From DATLBA01 sp035527275 (GTDB lineage Bacteria > Planctomycetota > Phycisphaerae > FEN-1346), in assembly GCA_035527275.1 (NCBI GenBank), contig DATLBA010000122.1, positions 35,923-99,922 on the forward strand: a stretch of 64,000 bases of DNA, written 5' to 3'. Below the pieces are notes generated by a model that saw nothing but the letters and a program-made list of their open reading frames with translations, was not told where the DNA came from and made no database searches. The position numbers and the translations under genes are program-made. Positions within the stretch are counted from its first letter, which is position 1, and every line of letters starts with the position of its first letter. Positions 8,588 through 16,345 of this stretch are shown here, in pieces.

Positions 8588-10426
8588 ATGACGATGCCTA
8601 TGGTCATCTCGTTCTACACGCCCGACAACGAATACGCGGAGTGGGCGAAGACTCTCCGCGCCTCGTGCGAGAAGTTCGGGCTGGATCACGAAATCAACGA
8701 GGTGGACCTCTCGCGTGTGGGTTCGTGGCATGCGCGCGCGGCCCATAAAGGCGTGTATATGTTCGAGGCGGCCAAGCGACACGATCCCCGGCCCGTTCTC
8801 TGGCTCGACGCCGATTCCGAGATCGTCGGACCGCTGGATATGTTCGACGATCCGCCGTTCGATTTCGCCGTCTCGCATCCGCACAACGACCGCGTGCGGA
8901 CCGGGACGATTTACGCGAACCCTGCCGCGCGGCGTCTGCTCAGGATCACGGCGGCATTTTGCAAGGCCCATCCCGGGAAGGCCCACGAACGGAATCTTCA
9001 GGCGGCCATGCGTCTCGTCAGGATACCGGCGCATCGGAGCATCCGGGTCCATTTCCTGGACTATGGGTACAACTACGTCCCGAACTGGCCGACGCCGGCG
9101 CAATGGAACGGAAGGATCTTCATTCTCTCGAACCACGTCTCGGGATGCGGGTATCTCAGATCCACGCAGCGAGACGGAGGGCCGAAGGGCATGGGCAGGC
9201 GGCTCAAACTCAAGACGCTCGTGACTTCTTTCTGGTCCGACCAGGAGGGCACGTTCTACAAGCAGGCCGCGCGGACGCTCCAGAAAAGGTGCGGTGCCCT
9301 CGGCATCGAATACGACATCCGGCCGCGACCGCCGGGTGCCAATTGGATCCGCAACTGCGACATGAAGCCGAGTCACATCCTGGAGGTCCTCGAACAGCGC
9401 AAGCGGCCGGTCCTGTGGATCGATGCCGATAGCGATCTTATAAGCGTGCCGACGGCCGTGGACGCCCTCGATTGCGATGTGGCCGCGGTGCCGTTCGAGG
9501 GATCCCCGCGGAACGATCCGCCGCTTCGCGTTCGGGCATTCGTGCTCTATTTCAATTACACGCCGGCGGCCCTGGATTTCGTGAGGTCCTGGAAGGCCAA
9601 GTGCGACTCTTCGACGAGCGAGGACATCTCGGACCACCAGTACCTCGAGCGGACCTGGCGGGAGTTCGAGGCGGCGCGGCCGGACTGCCGATTCGCCCAC
9701 CTGCCGGAGACCTACGCCGGCACGCGGAAAACGGCGGGCAGCGTCATCCTTTACGGGGCCGGGCATGGGGCAAGCCGCACGGAGGTGTGTCAGCGCTACT
9801 CGAAACGGGCCCTGCGGCTGACGAGCGATAAGGTGTTCGGATACTTCAGCCGCGCTCAGCGGGCCTTTTACGACCGCATGGTGGCCGAGGCGCCGGACCC
9901 GGCCGTCTTTATCGAGGTGGGGTGTCTGCTCGGAAAATCGACGATCTACCTGGCCCAGGCGATCCAGGCCGTGCGTAGTTATGCCGGTAGTCCAGGAACC
10001 GGCAAGTTCATTCAGATTCATGCCGTCGATTGGTTCAAGGGGAGCGACGAGCCGGCCTTCCGGACCGAGCCGGCCCTCCAGGGCATAGACTTCAAGACGG
10101 AGTTCTTGCGGAATATCATGTCGGCAAACGTCCATAAAGTAGTTCGTACTCATACCGGCGAATCGACCGCCGTCGCCCGGACGTTCGCGCCGGCGAGCGC
10201 CGACATGGTTTTCATCGACGGATCGCACGACTACGAATCGGTCAAGCGGGACATCCTGGCGTGGCGATCGGTGGTGAAGCCGGGCGGCGTGCTGGCGGGC
10301 GACGACTACCATTCCCCCCGATGGGCCAGCGTCGTAAAGGCCGTGGACGAACTCCTGCCCGGCCGGAAGATCGAGGGGACGATCTGGACGTGGAAAGTGC
10401 CCGCGAAGGAAGAGGTTCCGGCATGA
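8588..10426 (+). CDS. tandem glycosyltransferase-methyltransferase fusion in prophage
   Basis: This 612-residue protein combines three domains. Residues ~1-210 and ~215-400 are two GT-A-like glycosyltransferase modules, each with a DxD-type motif after a hydrophobic strand (VLWLDADSE near 75, VLWIDADSD near 280). Residues ~430-612 are a class I SAM methyltransferase of the Methyltransf_24 kind, with EVGCLLGKST near 441 and DMVFIDGSHDYESVKRDIL near 539, followed by KPGGVLAGDD. It lies in the tail operon between a fibre gene and a second methyltransferase (4-bp overlap). It could glycosylate and methylate a surface glycan or a virion protein. The substrate is unknown. The domain calls are well supported, and the fusion is unusual. 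Confidence 0.82.
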   Translation: MTMPMVISFYTPDNEYAEWAKTLRASCEKFGLDHEINEVDLSRVGSWHARAAHKGVYMFEAAKRHDPRPVLWLDADSEIVGPLDMFDDPPFDFAVSHPHNDRVRTGTIYANPAARRLLRITAAFCKAHPGKAHERNLQAAMRLVRIPAHRSIRVHFLDYGYNYVPNWPTPAQWNGRIFILSNHVSGCGYLRSTQRDGGPKGMGRRLKLKTLVTSFWSDQEGTFYKQAARTLQKRCGALGIEYDIRPRPPGANWIRNCDMKPSHILEVLEQRKRPVLWIDADSDLISVPTAVDALDCDVAAVPFEGSPRNDPPLRVRAFVLYFNYTPAALDFVRSWKAKCDSSTSEDISDHQYLERTWREFEAARPDCRFAHLPETYAGTRKTAGSVILYGAGHGASRTEVCQRYSKRALRLTSDKVFGYFSRAQRAFYDRMVAEAPDPAVFIEVGCLLGKSTIYLAQAIQAVRSYAGSPGTGKFIQIHAVDWFKGSDEPAFRTEPALQGIDFKTEFLRNIMSANVHKVVRTHTGESTAVARTFAPASADMVFIDGSHDYESVKRDILAWRSVVKPGGVLAGDDYHSPRWASVVKAVDELLPGRKIEGTIWTWKVPAKEEVPA

Positions 10427-11028
10427 CGACTCACGTGAAATTGAGGACTATCACGCAACTCGATGTGGAGCGCGAGGCGGCCTTGAATCCGTACTGGAAA
10501 GGGCGGTGGGAAAATTATCTGGCGGTCGCGTGCCGGATTTTCCGCGAGATCCCGGGTGTCACGAGGGTGCTGGAGATCGGACCCGGAAGCCTCTCGCTCG
10601 TGCGCGGTTGCGACATCATGGACATCTGGAACTGGGGCCGGCGGCCGCTGACTTTCGGGCACGATGCCGGGGCGGTGCCCTGGCCGCTCCCCGACGATGC
10701 TTACGACGTGGTCGTGGCCTTGCAAGTGCTCGAGCATCTTGGCGGCGACAACGCCCGATTCTATCGCCGGGTCATGGCGGCGTTGCCGGACAAAGAGCAA
10801 TGCGTCCGGCGGCAAAGGGCGGCGTTCGCCGAGGCGCTCAGGGTCGCGCCGAGGCTGCTCCTCAGCGTGCCGCTGGACTGGAAGACGACGGGGATGCACG
10901 CGGGGATCACGCCGGATGTGGTGAAATCTTGGGCGCCGCGCGGCGCCAAAGTGACAGCGTCTGTCAAGGTCGGGCGGGACCAGAACCGCCGGCGACTTGT
11001 GGAACTCTGGCAAAGGGAGACAGTCTGA
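10423..11028 (+). CDS. class I SAM-dependent methyltransferase
   Basis: This 201-residue protein has a Rossmann-type methyltransferase core: the SAM-binding glycine loop RVLEIGPGSLSL at residues ~48-59, and DVVVALQVLEHLGG at ~95-108, the motif typical of Methyltransf_11/25 enzymes. The C-terminal part contains APRLLLSVPLDW. The ATG overlaps the GT-GT-MT stop and the 3' end overlaps the tail tube start, so it is cotranscribed with virion genes. It probably methylates the same glycan or protein that the upstream fusion modifies. This is an inference from the tight overlap. It shows no DNA-methylase motif (DPPY/NPPY). Confidence 0.8.
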   Translation: MTTHVKLRTITQLDVEREAALNPYWKGRWENYLAVACRIFREIPGVTRVLEIGPGSLSLVRGCDIMDIWNWGRRPLTFGHDAGAVPWPLPDDAYDVVVALQVLEHLGGDNARFYRRVMAALPDKEQCVRRQRAAFAEALRVAPRLLLSVPLDWKTTGMHAGITPDVVKSWAPRGAKVTASVKVGRDQNRRRLVELWQRETV

Positions 11029-11471
11029 TGGAAAAACTGGGAATGGATGCAAAACTCTACCGGAACAAGGGGACCTACGCGGTTCCCGACTGGGAGGAGA
11101 TCACCAACGTGCGGGACGTGACGCTGAACCTGGAAGAGGGTGAGGCGGATCTCACGACCCGGGCGAATGCGGGCTGGCGGGCGACGCTCGGGACCCTGAA
11201 GGATGCGAGCGTCGACTTCGAGATGGTCTGGGACACCGAGGATGATGGGTTCACCGCCCTCCAGGAGGCGTTCTTTGATAAGACGACCCTGGAGATAGCC
11301 GCCATGTCCGGCGCCATCGACGATGCCGAGAGCCAGGGACTCCGGGCGACCATGCGGGTGGCGACGTTCACGCGGTCTGAGCCGCTCGAGGAAGGCATCA
11401 CCGTCGCCGTGACGCTGAAGCCGGCCCCGGCCGACAACGCGCCGGAATGGATCAGCGGCGCCTACGCCTGA
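11028..11471 (+). CDS. phage major tail tube protein
   Basis: This 147-residue protein begins GMDAKLYRN and contains EITNVRDVTLNLEEGEADL and SVDFEMVWDTEDDGFTALQ. These features occur in siphovirus tail tube proteins of the TP901-1/major tail protein type. It polymerises around the tape measure to form the tail tube. Gene order supports the call: the G/GT-like chaperone pair follows, then tape measure. The ATG overlaps the upstream stop (TGATG). A hairpin spans its own stop codon. The family identification is by pattern, and size and location fit well. Confidence 0.82.
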   Translation: MEKLGMDAKLYRNKGTYAVPDWEEITNVRDVTLNLEEGEADLTTRANAGWRATLGTLKDASVDFEMVWDTEDDGFTALQEAFFDKTTLEIAAMSGAIDDAESQGLRATMRVATFTRSEPLEEGITVAVTLKPAPADNAPEWISGAYA

Positions 11472-11524
11472 GCTGGCGTAGGATGGCGGCGGATCAACGA
11501 ACATCTGCCCCAATGCAATGGGGC
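11461..11524 (+). promoter_or_regulatory. two small hairpins between tail tube and chaperone genes
   Basis: An 8-bp stem (11461-11468 with 11475-11482) encloses the tail tube stop codon. A second stem, GCCCCA with TGGGGC, spans 11507-11524 just before the ribosome site of the next gene. They may limit translation or processing between the abundant tube protein and the low-level chaperone. Confidence 0.45.
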
Positions 11525-11542
11525 GGGGAAAGGGAGCAGGCC

Positions 11543-12079
11543 ATGAAAACGTTTCTCGACAGCGCGGGCCGGACCTGGACCATCGCGATCACGGTGGATG
11601 CGGTGCGGCGGGTGCGCGACCTGGTGGACGTGAACCTCGCGCGCATCATCGAGCCGCGCAAGGCGGGAGGCGAGGTCCCCCTTATGACGGATCTCGAGGA
11701 CGATCTGCTGCTCCTCGTGGACGTCATCTACGCCCTGGTGAAGCCGCAGGCCGACGAGGCCGGCGTCTCGGACGAGGAGTTCGGCCGGGCCCTGGGCGGC
11801 GAGGCAATCGCCGCGGCCCACGAGGCGTTCTGGAGGGAACTCGCGGATTTTTTCCGGAGCCTGAGGCGGCGCCCGAACGCGGCCGAGGCGAGGGCCATCG
11901 AGAAGCAGCTCGCGCTCGTCGAGGCGGCGCTGGCGGTCGCGGAAGAGAAGATCGAGGCCCTCGATCCGGAAAAGATGATCGCGGCGGCGGAAAAGAAGTT
12001 CGAAGAGGAAAACCTCCGGACGGCTGGCGACTCGTCTTCGAGTGCGCCGGGGTCTGCGGAGTCGCCCCCGGACCGCTGA
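11543..12079 (+). CDS. tail assembly chaperone, G-like
   Basis: This 178-residue protein comes between tail tube and tape measure, the position of lambda gpG. Residues 1-100 form a compact domain (KTFLDSAGRTWTIAITVDAV, then LLLLVDVIYALVKPQADEAG). Residues ~110-165 are charged coiled coil. A ribosome site (agggagcagg) precedes the ATG at 11543. The reading frame ends at 12079, but a second frame (-1 relative) continues with T-like sequence, suggesting a programmed frameshift as in most siphoviruses. The chaperone binds the tape measure during tail assembly. The call depends on gene order and the two-frame layout more than on sequence identity. Confidence 0.72.
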   Translation: MKTFLDSAGRTWTIAITVDAVRRVRDLVDVNLARIIEPRKAGGEVPLMTDLEDDLLLLVDVIYALVKPQADEAGVSDEEFGRALGGEAIAAAHEAFWRELADFFRSLRRRPNAAEARAIEKQLALVEAALAVAEEKIEALDPEKMIAAAEKKFEEENLRTAGDSSSSAPGSAESPPDR

Positions 12080-12345
12080 CGCTGCGGGAACTGGTGTGGA
12101 TGGCGGAAGGATGCTCGCGGGAACGGTGGAACCATACGGCGTCGCTGATGGCGCACCTGGCGAACATCAGCCCGTTCCGAAAGAAGGGGCGCACGCTCCA
12201 GCCGAAAGATTTTCATCCGTTCCAGACGGGACGGCGCAAAGGCGGTCTGCGGCTGACGAAGGAGAACATCGGCATCCTGAAACAGGTTTTTGTGCGGTCA
12301 AAGGCCGCTTCCAACAGGCGGGGGAAAAAAGGGGACGGAAAATGA
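12014..12345 (+). CDS. GT-type frameshift extension of the tail assembly chaperone
   Basis: This region is read in the -1 frame relative to the G-like gene, so the start given is approximate. It encodes LTLRELVWMAEGCSRERWNH, then a segment with NISPFRKKGRTLQPKDFHPF, a pattern typical of the T domain of chaperones made by -1 frameshifting. Candidate slip sites are GGAAAAG at 11968-11974 and 11989-11995 and GGAAAAC at 12007-12013. None is a perfect X XXY YYZ heptamer. A separate start at GTG 12094 or ATG 12100 lacks a good ribosome site but cannot be excluded. Its end overlaps the next gene by 4 bp. Confidence 0.6.
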
Positions 12346-13028
12346 AATGCGCGGCGGCAGTTCTTCTGGCGGTGGCAGTACTCGTTTTGGCGGGCGGGTG
12401 CCTCTGGCTCAAAGACTCAACCCGGACCACACCCGCCAGCGTCGAACTGAACTCGGAGGTTTATAGCGGCCAAGACGAGACTGGTGCGCCGATATGGTCG
12501 CGCAAAAGCGCCAAGGCCGTCGGGCCGAGCGTCGCCGTCAAACAGGATGGCGGGGCGGCGGATTTCGATTCTACCGTGCCGGAAGTGTCCATCAACGGAA
12601 TGACGGGGAAGGCCGGCGGGACGGCACTGGGCGTCAAGAACGCTTTTGCCAAGGCGCTTCAGACGCCACTAGCGCTCGGCGTTCTGGGTGGTCTGGCGGT
12701 CATTGCCGGCGCGGTGCTCGGGATTTTGACGAAAAGTGCCAAGGCGGCCTTGCCGCTGGTCGGGGTCGGCGTGCTCTTGATTGGCTTGGCCGTCGTCGCC
12801 GAGACGGCACCGTGGGTCTATTGGATTGCCGCCCTCGCGGCGCTTGCTGCTGCGGGCTACCTGGGTTGGCGCTACTGGAAAACCGACCTGTCGTTGCGTC
12901 TGGTGGCGCGGGCCGTTGAGAAGTCCGACCATGCTGGAGAAGTCAAGACGGCGGTTGCACTCGCCAGCCGCGACGATCCGGGGGTCAAGGCGACCATCGG
13001 CGAGGCCAAGACAAGAGAAGGGGTGTGA
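12342..13028 (+). CDS. phage membrane lipoprotein of unknown role
   Basis: This 228-residue protein begins with a signal peptide ending LVLAGGC, an imperfect lipobox that would lipidate the Cys at position 20. A soluble segment follows (residues ~20-105). Three hydrophobic helices lie at ~110-130, ~138-155 and ~158-178, ending in the charged residues GWRYWKTD. The tail is amphipathic (residues ~190-228). It sits in the tail operon between the chaperone pair and a small protein. The architecture suggests an envelope protein, perhaps a spanin-like or membrane-remodelling factor, or a host-surface modifier. I recognise no family. The ATG overlaps the chaperone extension by 4 bp. Confidence 0.6.
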   Translation: MKCAAAVLLAVAVLVLAGGCLWLKDSTRTTPASVELNSEVYSGQDETGAPIWSRKSAKAVGPSVAVKQDGGAADFDSTVPEVSINGMTGKAGGTALGVKNAFAKALQTPLALGVLGGLAVIAGAVLGILTKSAKAALPLVGVGVLLIGLAVVAETAPWVYWIAALAALAAAGYLGWRYWKTDLSLRLVARAVEKSDHAGEVKTAVALASRDDPGVKATIGEAKTREGV

Positions 13029-13031
13029 GCA

Positions 13032-13283
13032 ATGGCTCGAAGGTACATTCTGATTACGCCCGCCGACGGCGGGCTGTGGCGACTCGCCAAGGCCGTCTGT
13101 CGTCAGGGGGCGACGGAAGCCCTTGATTTTGCGGGCCTCGTCAAACGTCTCTGCGAAGAGGAGGCCGGCAAGGCCGAGGTCAACGTCGCCCAGATGAGCG
13201 AAGTGCTCGCGGATCTTCGGAAACTCTTGGCGGCGGACCCGAAGGCGGTCTTGGAGGTCCTGGCTGGGAAACTGGAGGAATGA
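13032..13283 (+). CDS. small conserved-looking phage protein
   Basis: This 83-residue protein starts 3 nt after the lipoprotein stop and has a weak ribosome site (gtgtgagca). It is largely helical with acidic and basic residues (KAVLEVLAGKLEE at the end) and no membrane segment or known motif. It belongs to the tail operon by spacing and orientation. It might be an assembly factor or part of the following module. No function can be assigned. Confidence 0.5.
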   Translation: MARRYILITPADGGLWRLAKAVCRQGATEALDFAGLVKRLCEEEAGKAEVNVAQMSEVLADLRKLLAADPKAVLEVLAGKLEE

Positions 13284-13371
13284 GGCGATCTCCGCCGAAG
13301 GGGTCCAGTCCCACGGCCAAGGGGGGGATCGCCGCGTGTGGGCGGTCCTGGCGCACCAGGGGGGGGACTAG

Positions 13372-13423
13372 CCCCTCGCACCGCGAGGGGACATTGGTTA
13401 TCCCCCGGAGCGCAGTCCGGGGG
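13372..13423 (+). promoter_or_regulatory. two hairpins upstream of the gp10-like gene
   Basis: A first stem pairs CCCCTCGC (13372-13379) with GCGAGGGG (13383-13390). A second pairs CCCCCGGA (13402-13409) with TCCGGGGG (13416-13423) around a 6-nt loop. The second is identical to one at 16,314-16,335. The ribosome site of the next gene (aaggagg) begins 8 nt after the second stem. No gene is seen in the 13,284-13,442 spacer otherwise. Confidence 0.6.
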
Positions 13424-13442
13424 AGAATAGAAGGAGGATGAC

Positions 13443-13973
13443 GTGCCTGCAGGCGGGTTGAACATGACCTTTTCGATGTTCTTCGATCGCCGTCCCGTTC
13501 TGCACGCGGCGGATAAGGCCAAGCGGCAGGTGATGTCGAAGGCCGGGGCGTTCATCCGGACAGCCGCGAAGTCCTCCTTGAAGTCCGCGCCGCAGAAAAC
13601 GCTCGCGGAAATGTCGGCCGAGGAGCGCGAGATCTATGCCATTCGCATCCGCAAGGCCGAACGCCGGGGCCGGCGAAAACCCCGCCGGCCCGAGCGGAGA
13701 AGCAGGCCCGGCCGGCCGCCGCTTCTGCACATGCGGCCGTCGCCTCTGAAGCGGCTCATCTACTTCGGTTACGACCGGGCGGCGGACTCGGTGGTCGTCG
13801 GGCCCCTCAGGTTCGGGCGACGCCCGGGCGCGGACGTCCTCGAGCGCGGCGGCACGGCCCGGATCCGGGGCCGCCGTCGGCGCGTCGCCGCCCGGCCGTT
13901 CATGGGACCGGCTCTGGCGCAGGAACTGCCGAAGTTCCCGAGCCTGTGGCGAGACTCGGTAAGGAGGGCGTGA
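13443..13973 (+). CDS. putative HK97 gp10-like head-tail or tail protein
   Basis: This 176-residue protein has a GTG start at 13443. The strong ribosome site AAGGAGG (13431-13437) decides it, and an ATG at 13438 is out of frame. Residues ~30-50 (KAGAFIRTAAKSSLK), the late segment RLIYFGYDRAADSVVVGPLR and a closing RPFMGPALAQELPKFPSLW match proteins of the gp10/virion-morphogenesis type, which usually act in the neck region. Here it lies after the tail tube and chaperone genes, later than usual. A basic Arg-rich stretch fills the middle (residues ~70-98). Role inferred from pattern. Confidence 0.65.
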   Translation: MPAGGLNMTFSMFFDRRPVLHAADKAKRQVMSKAGAFIRTAAKSSLKSAPQKTLAEMSAEEREIYAIRIRKAERRGRRKPRRPERRSRPGRPPLLHMRPSPLKRLIYFGYDRAADSVVVGPLRFGRRPGADVLERGGTARIRGRRRRVAARPFMGPALAQELPKFPSLWRDSVRRA

Positions 13974-13974
13974 C

Positions 13975-16281
13975 ATGGCGACTCCCGGCGGCATTCGTGC
14001 CGGCAAGGCTTACGTCGAACTGGGCGTCCGGGACCGTCTGTCGCGGGGTCTGAGGGCGGCCAGTGCAAAACTCAAGGCGTTCGGGGCTCAGGTCATGGCC
14101 ATCGGGGCGTCGGTCCGGACCGCGGGCCTTCGGCTCTTCGCCGCCGCCGCAGGTATGGCGGTGCCGTTTGTCGTTGCCGCGAAGGTCTTCGCCTCCTTCG
14201 AAGAGCAGATGGCCAACGTCTCGACGATGCTCGGCGACCAGGCCGAAAAATACATGCCCGCCTACACGAAAGCCGTCCGCCGCATGAGCGTCGAATTCGG
14301 CGAAGGGACCGAGACCATCGCCAAGGGCCTCTACGATCTCCTGTCGGCCACGGTTGCGCCGGAAAAGGCGCTGGGCGTCCTTCGCGTCGCCCTGAAGGCG
14401 GCCGCCGGCGGCATGACCGATACGGCCACATCCGTCAAGGCAGTGGTCCGCGTCCTGAAGGCTTACAACGTGGATGCGGAGGCGGCGGCGGACATAAGCG
14501 ACCTCCTGTTCAAGATCGTCCAGCGAGGCGTGGTGACCTATCCGGAACTGGCCGAGCACATCGGCTCGGTCGCGCCGGCCGCCCGCGCTGCCGGACTGTC
14601 GCTCGAAGAGTTGGCGGCGGCCATCGCGACGGTCATTACCGTTGAGGAGCCCGCCCGGGCAATGACCGCCCTCAGGCAGGCGATATTCGAGGCCGCCGAG
14701 GCGGGGCTCGACCTGATGTCGTTCATCCGAAAGTTCGAGGGCGCCGACCTCGAAGCAATCATTGCCGCGGGCATTCCCAAACGGGCCGCTCTGGGCGTGG
14801 TCATTCTCGCCGGCAACATCGCACTGCTCGATGAAAACCTTGCCGCGATGGCGGCGAGGACCGGCGCGGCCGAGGAGGCCTATCAGAGGATGGCCTTTAC
14901 GCTGGGCCGCTTCGGCCGCCAGGCGAAGCAGGCGGGCCTCTTGATCCTGTCGACGATCGGCGAGGCCCTGGCGGAGCCGCTGAAACGGGCGGCGAAGGCC
15001 ATCACGGAGTGGGGAACAAGAGTCGCCGACTGGGTTTCCAAGAATAAGGAGCTGATTCGCACACTGGCAAAAGGCGTCCTCATCGTCGGGGCCCTCGGGG
15101 CCGGACTGGTCATCCTGGGGACGATCATTTCCGGCGTCGGCTTCGGGATTATGGGGTTTGGGATAATACTCGGCGCGGTTGTCACAGCCCTGGGGGCACT
15201 TCTCTCGCCCCTCGGGCTCGTTGTGGCGGCCCTCGGCCTCGTCTCGATTGCCGTCGTCGGTCTCGGCGCCTACCTCCTGTGGGCGAGCGGCGCGGGCGGA
15301 AAGGCCCTGGCCTGGCTCAGCGAGAAGTTTGGGGAACTGAAGGACTTCGCTCTGAAGTCTTTTCAGGGCATCAAGGACGCCCTGGCCGCAGGCGACTTCC
15401 GGCTGGCGGCCAGAGTTCTCTGGGCGAGTCTCAAGGTGGCCTGGCAGAAAGGGACCCACTGGCTGGAGACGACCTGGCTCGATTGGAAGAAGTCATTTCT
15501 CGACACGGCGACGGACGCCTTCTACGGCTTCCTGGCGCTTTGGACCCAGGTCAGAGCAAAAATCGCCACGGTTGCAGCCGAGATGAAGGCGCTTTTCTCG
15601 ACCATCGGCGCCGTCGGCGCGGGCCTTGTCAAACTCAAACTTCACGAGACCGTGGGCCGAGCGGCCGCTCGGCGCGAGGCCGCCGAACTGAAGGCACGCA
15701 GGGGGCGCGGCGAAATCACACCGGAAGAGTATGCGGCCGGCAAAACAGAAATTTTTGAGCGTTGGAAAGCCAGGCGCGCAGAGATCGTCGGCGAGACGGA
15801 TAAAAAACTCGTTGACGCCGAGGAAGACCTGCAAAAAACCCTTTTGGGAATCGAGGACGAAAAAGAGAAGGCCCTCATCGACGCCGCCGAAAAGGCCGCC
15901 GCCGCCCGCCGCAAACACGCAGCTGCACACGGCAAGGCCCTGGCCGCAGCGGAAAAGGAACTCGCCGACGCCGAAGCCGCGTGGGAGACGGCGGTCAGAG
16001 ATGCAGCCCAGGCACGCGAGCTGGCGGAACGGCCGCTGTGGGGGGAGGAAGAACCGCCGGGGGCGCCGCCCGTGCCCAACATTGCGGATCTGCTGAAAAA
16101 CATCGGCGAGGGTGTGGGCGAGGCTGTGGAGCGGACCGTCCGGGTCCGGGGGACCTTCAGCCCGTTTGCGGCCGAGGCGCTCGGCCTGGGCGACGCCCTG
16201 ACCAACGCGGCGAAGGCAACCGCCAAGAACACGAAGCGCCTCGTCGACATGGCGGAGGATGGCGGACTGGTCTTCGAATAG
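13975..16281 (+). CDS. phage tail tape measure protein
   Basis: Tape measure of 768 residues, which sets tail length and is ejected with DNA. The N-terminal third matches the TP901-type family: EEQMANVSTMLGDQAEKYMP and EFGEGTETIAKGLYDLLSAT. Residues ~365-440 are a strongly hydrophobic, glycine-rich region with several membrane-like segments, as in proteins that cross the host membrane. Residues ~560-700 form charged coiled coil with many Ala/Lys/Glu residues, followed by a proline-rich turn. The length implies a medium tail (about 110 nm at 1.5 A per residue, an estimate). It starts 1 nt after the preceding stop. Confidence 0.93.
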   Translation: MATPGGIRAGKAYVELGVRDRLSRGLRAASAKLKAFGAQVMAIGASVRTAGLRLFAAAAGMAVPFVVAAKVFASFEEQMANVSTMLGDQAEKYMPAYTKAVRRMSVEFGEGTETIAKGLYDLLSATVAPEKALGVLRVALKAAAGGMTDTATSVKAVVRVLKAYNVDAEAAADISDLLFKIVQRGVVTYPELAEHIGSVAPAARAAGLSLEELAAAIATVITVEEPARAMTALRQAIFEAAEAGLDLMSFIRKFEGADLEAIIAAGIPKRAALGVVILAGNIALLDENLAAMAARTGAAEEAYQRMAFTLGRFGRQAKQAGLLILSTIGEALAEPLKRAAKAITEWGTRVADWVSKNKELIRTLAKGVLIVGALGAGLVILGTIISGVGFGIMGFGIILGAVVTALGALLSPLGLVVAALGLVSIAVVGLGAYLLWASGAGGKALAWLSEKFGELKDFALKSFQGIKDALAAGDFRLAARVLWASLKVAWQKGTHWLETTWLDWKKSFLDTATDAFYGFLALWTQVRAKIATVAAEMKALFSTIGAVGAGLVKLKLHETVGRAAARREAAELKARRGRGEITPEEYAAGKTEIFERWKARRAEIVGETDKKLVDAEEDLQKTLLGIEDEKEKALIDAAEKAAAARRKHAAAHGKALAAAEKELADAEAAWETAVRDAAQARELAERPLWGEEEPPGAPPVPNIADLLKNIGEGVGEAVERTVRVRGTFSPFAAEALGLGDALTNAAKATAKNTKRLVDMAEDGGLVFE

Positions 16282-16286
16282 AAAAG

Positions 16287-16335
16287 CCCATGGATTGCAA
16301 TCCGTGGGGTAATCCCCCGGAGCGCAGTCCGGGGG
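16287..16335 (+). promoter_or_regulatory. two palindromic hairpins after the tape measure gene
   Basis: The first hairpin (16287-16308) has arms CCCATGGATTG and CAATCCGTGGG with one wobble pair. The second (16314-16335) is an exact copy of the stem at 13402-13423. The next gene starts 11 nt after the second hairpin. Together they fill the whole spacer. Confidence 0.65.
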
Positions 16336-16345
16336 AGGATAGACC

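Noticed and set aside
7340..10312. 990-codon open frame on the minus strand
   Set aside because: It lies opposite the tail fibre and the GT-GT-MT gene. It is rich in Arg, His and Pro with no recognisable domain, and results from codon bias in GC-rich DNA.
13900..15459. 519-codon minus-strand open frame
   Set aside because: It lies opposite the tape measure gene and has no ribosome site or family motif.
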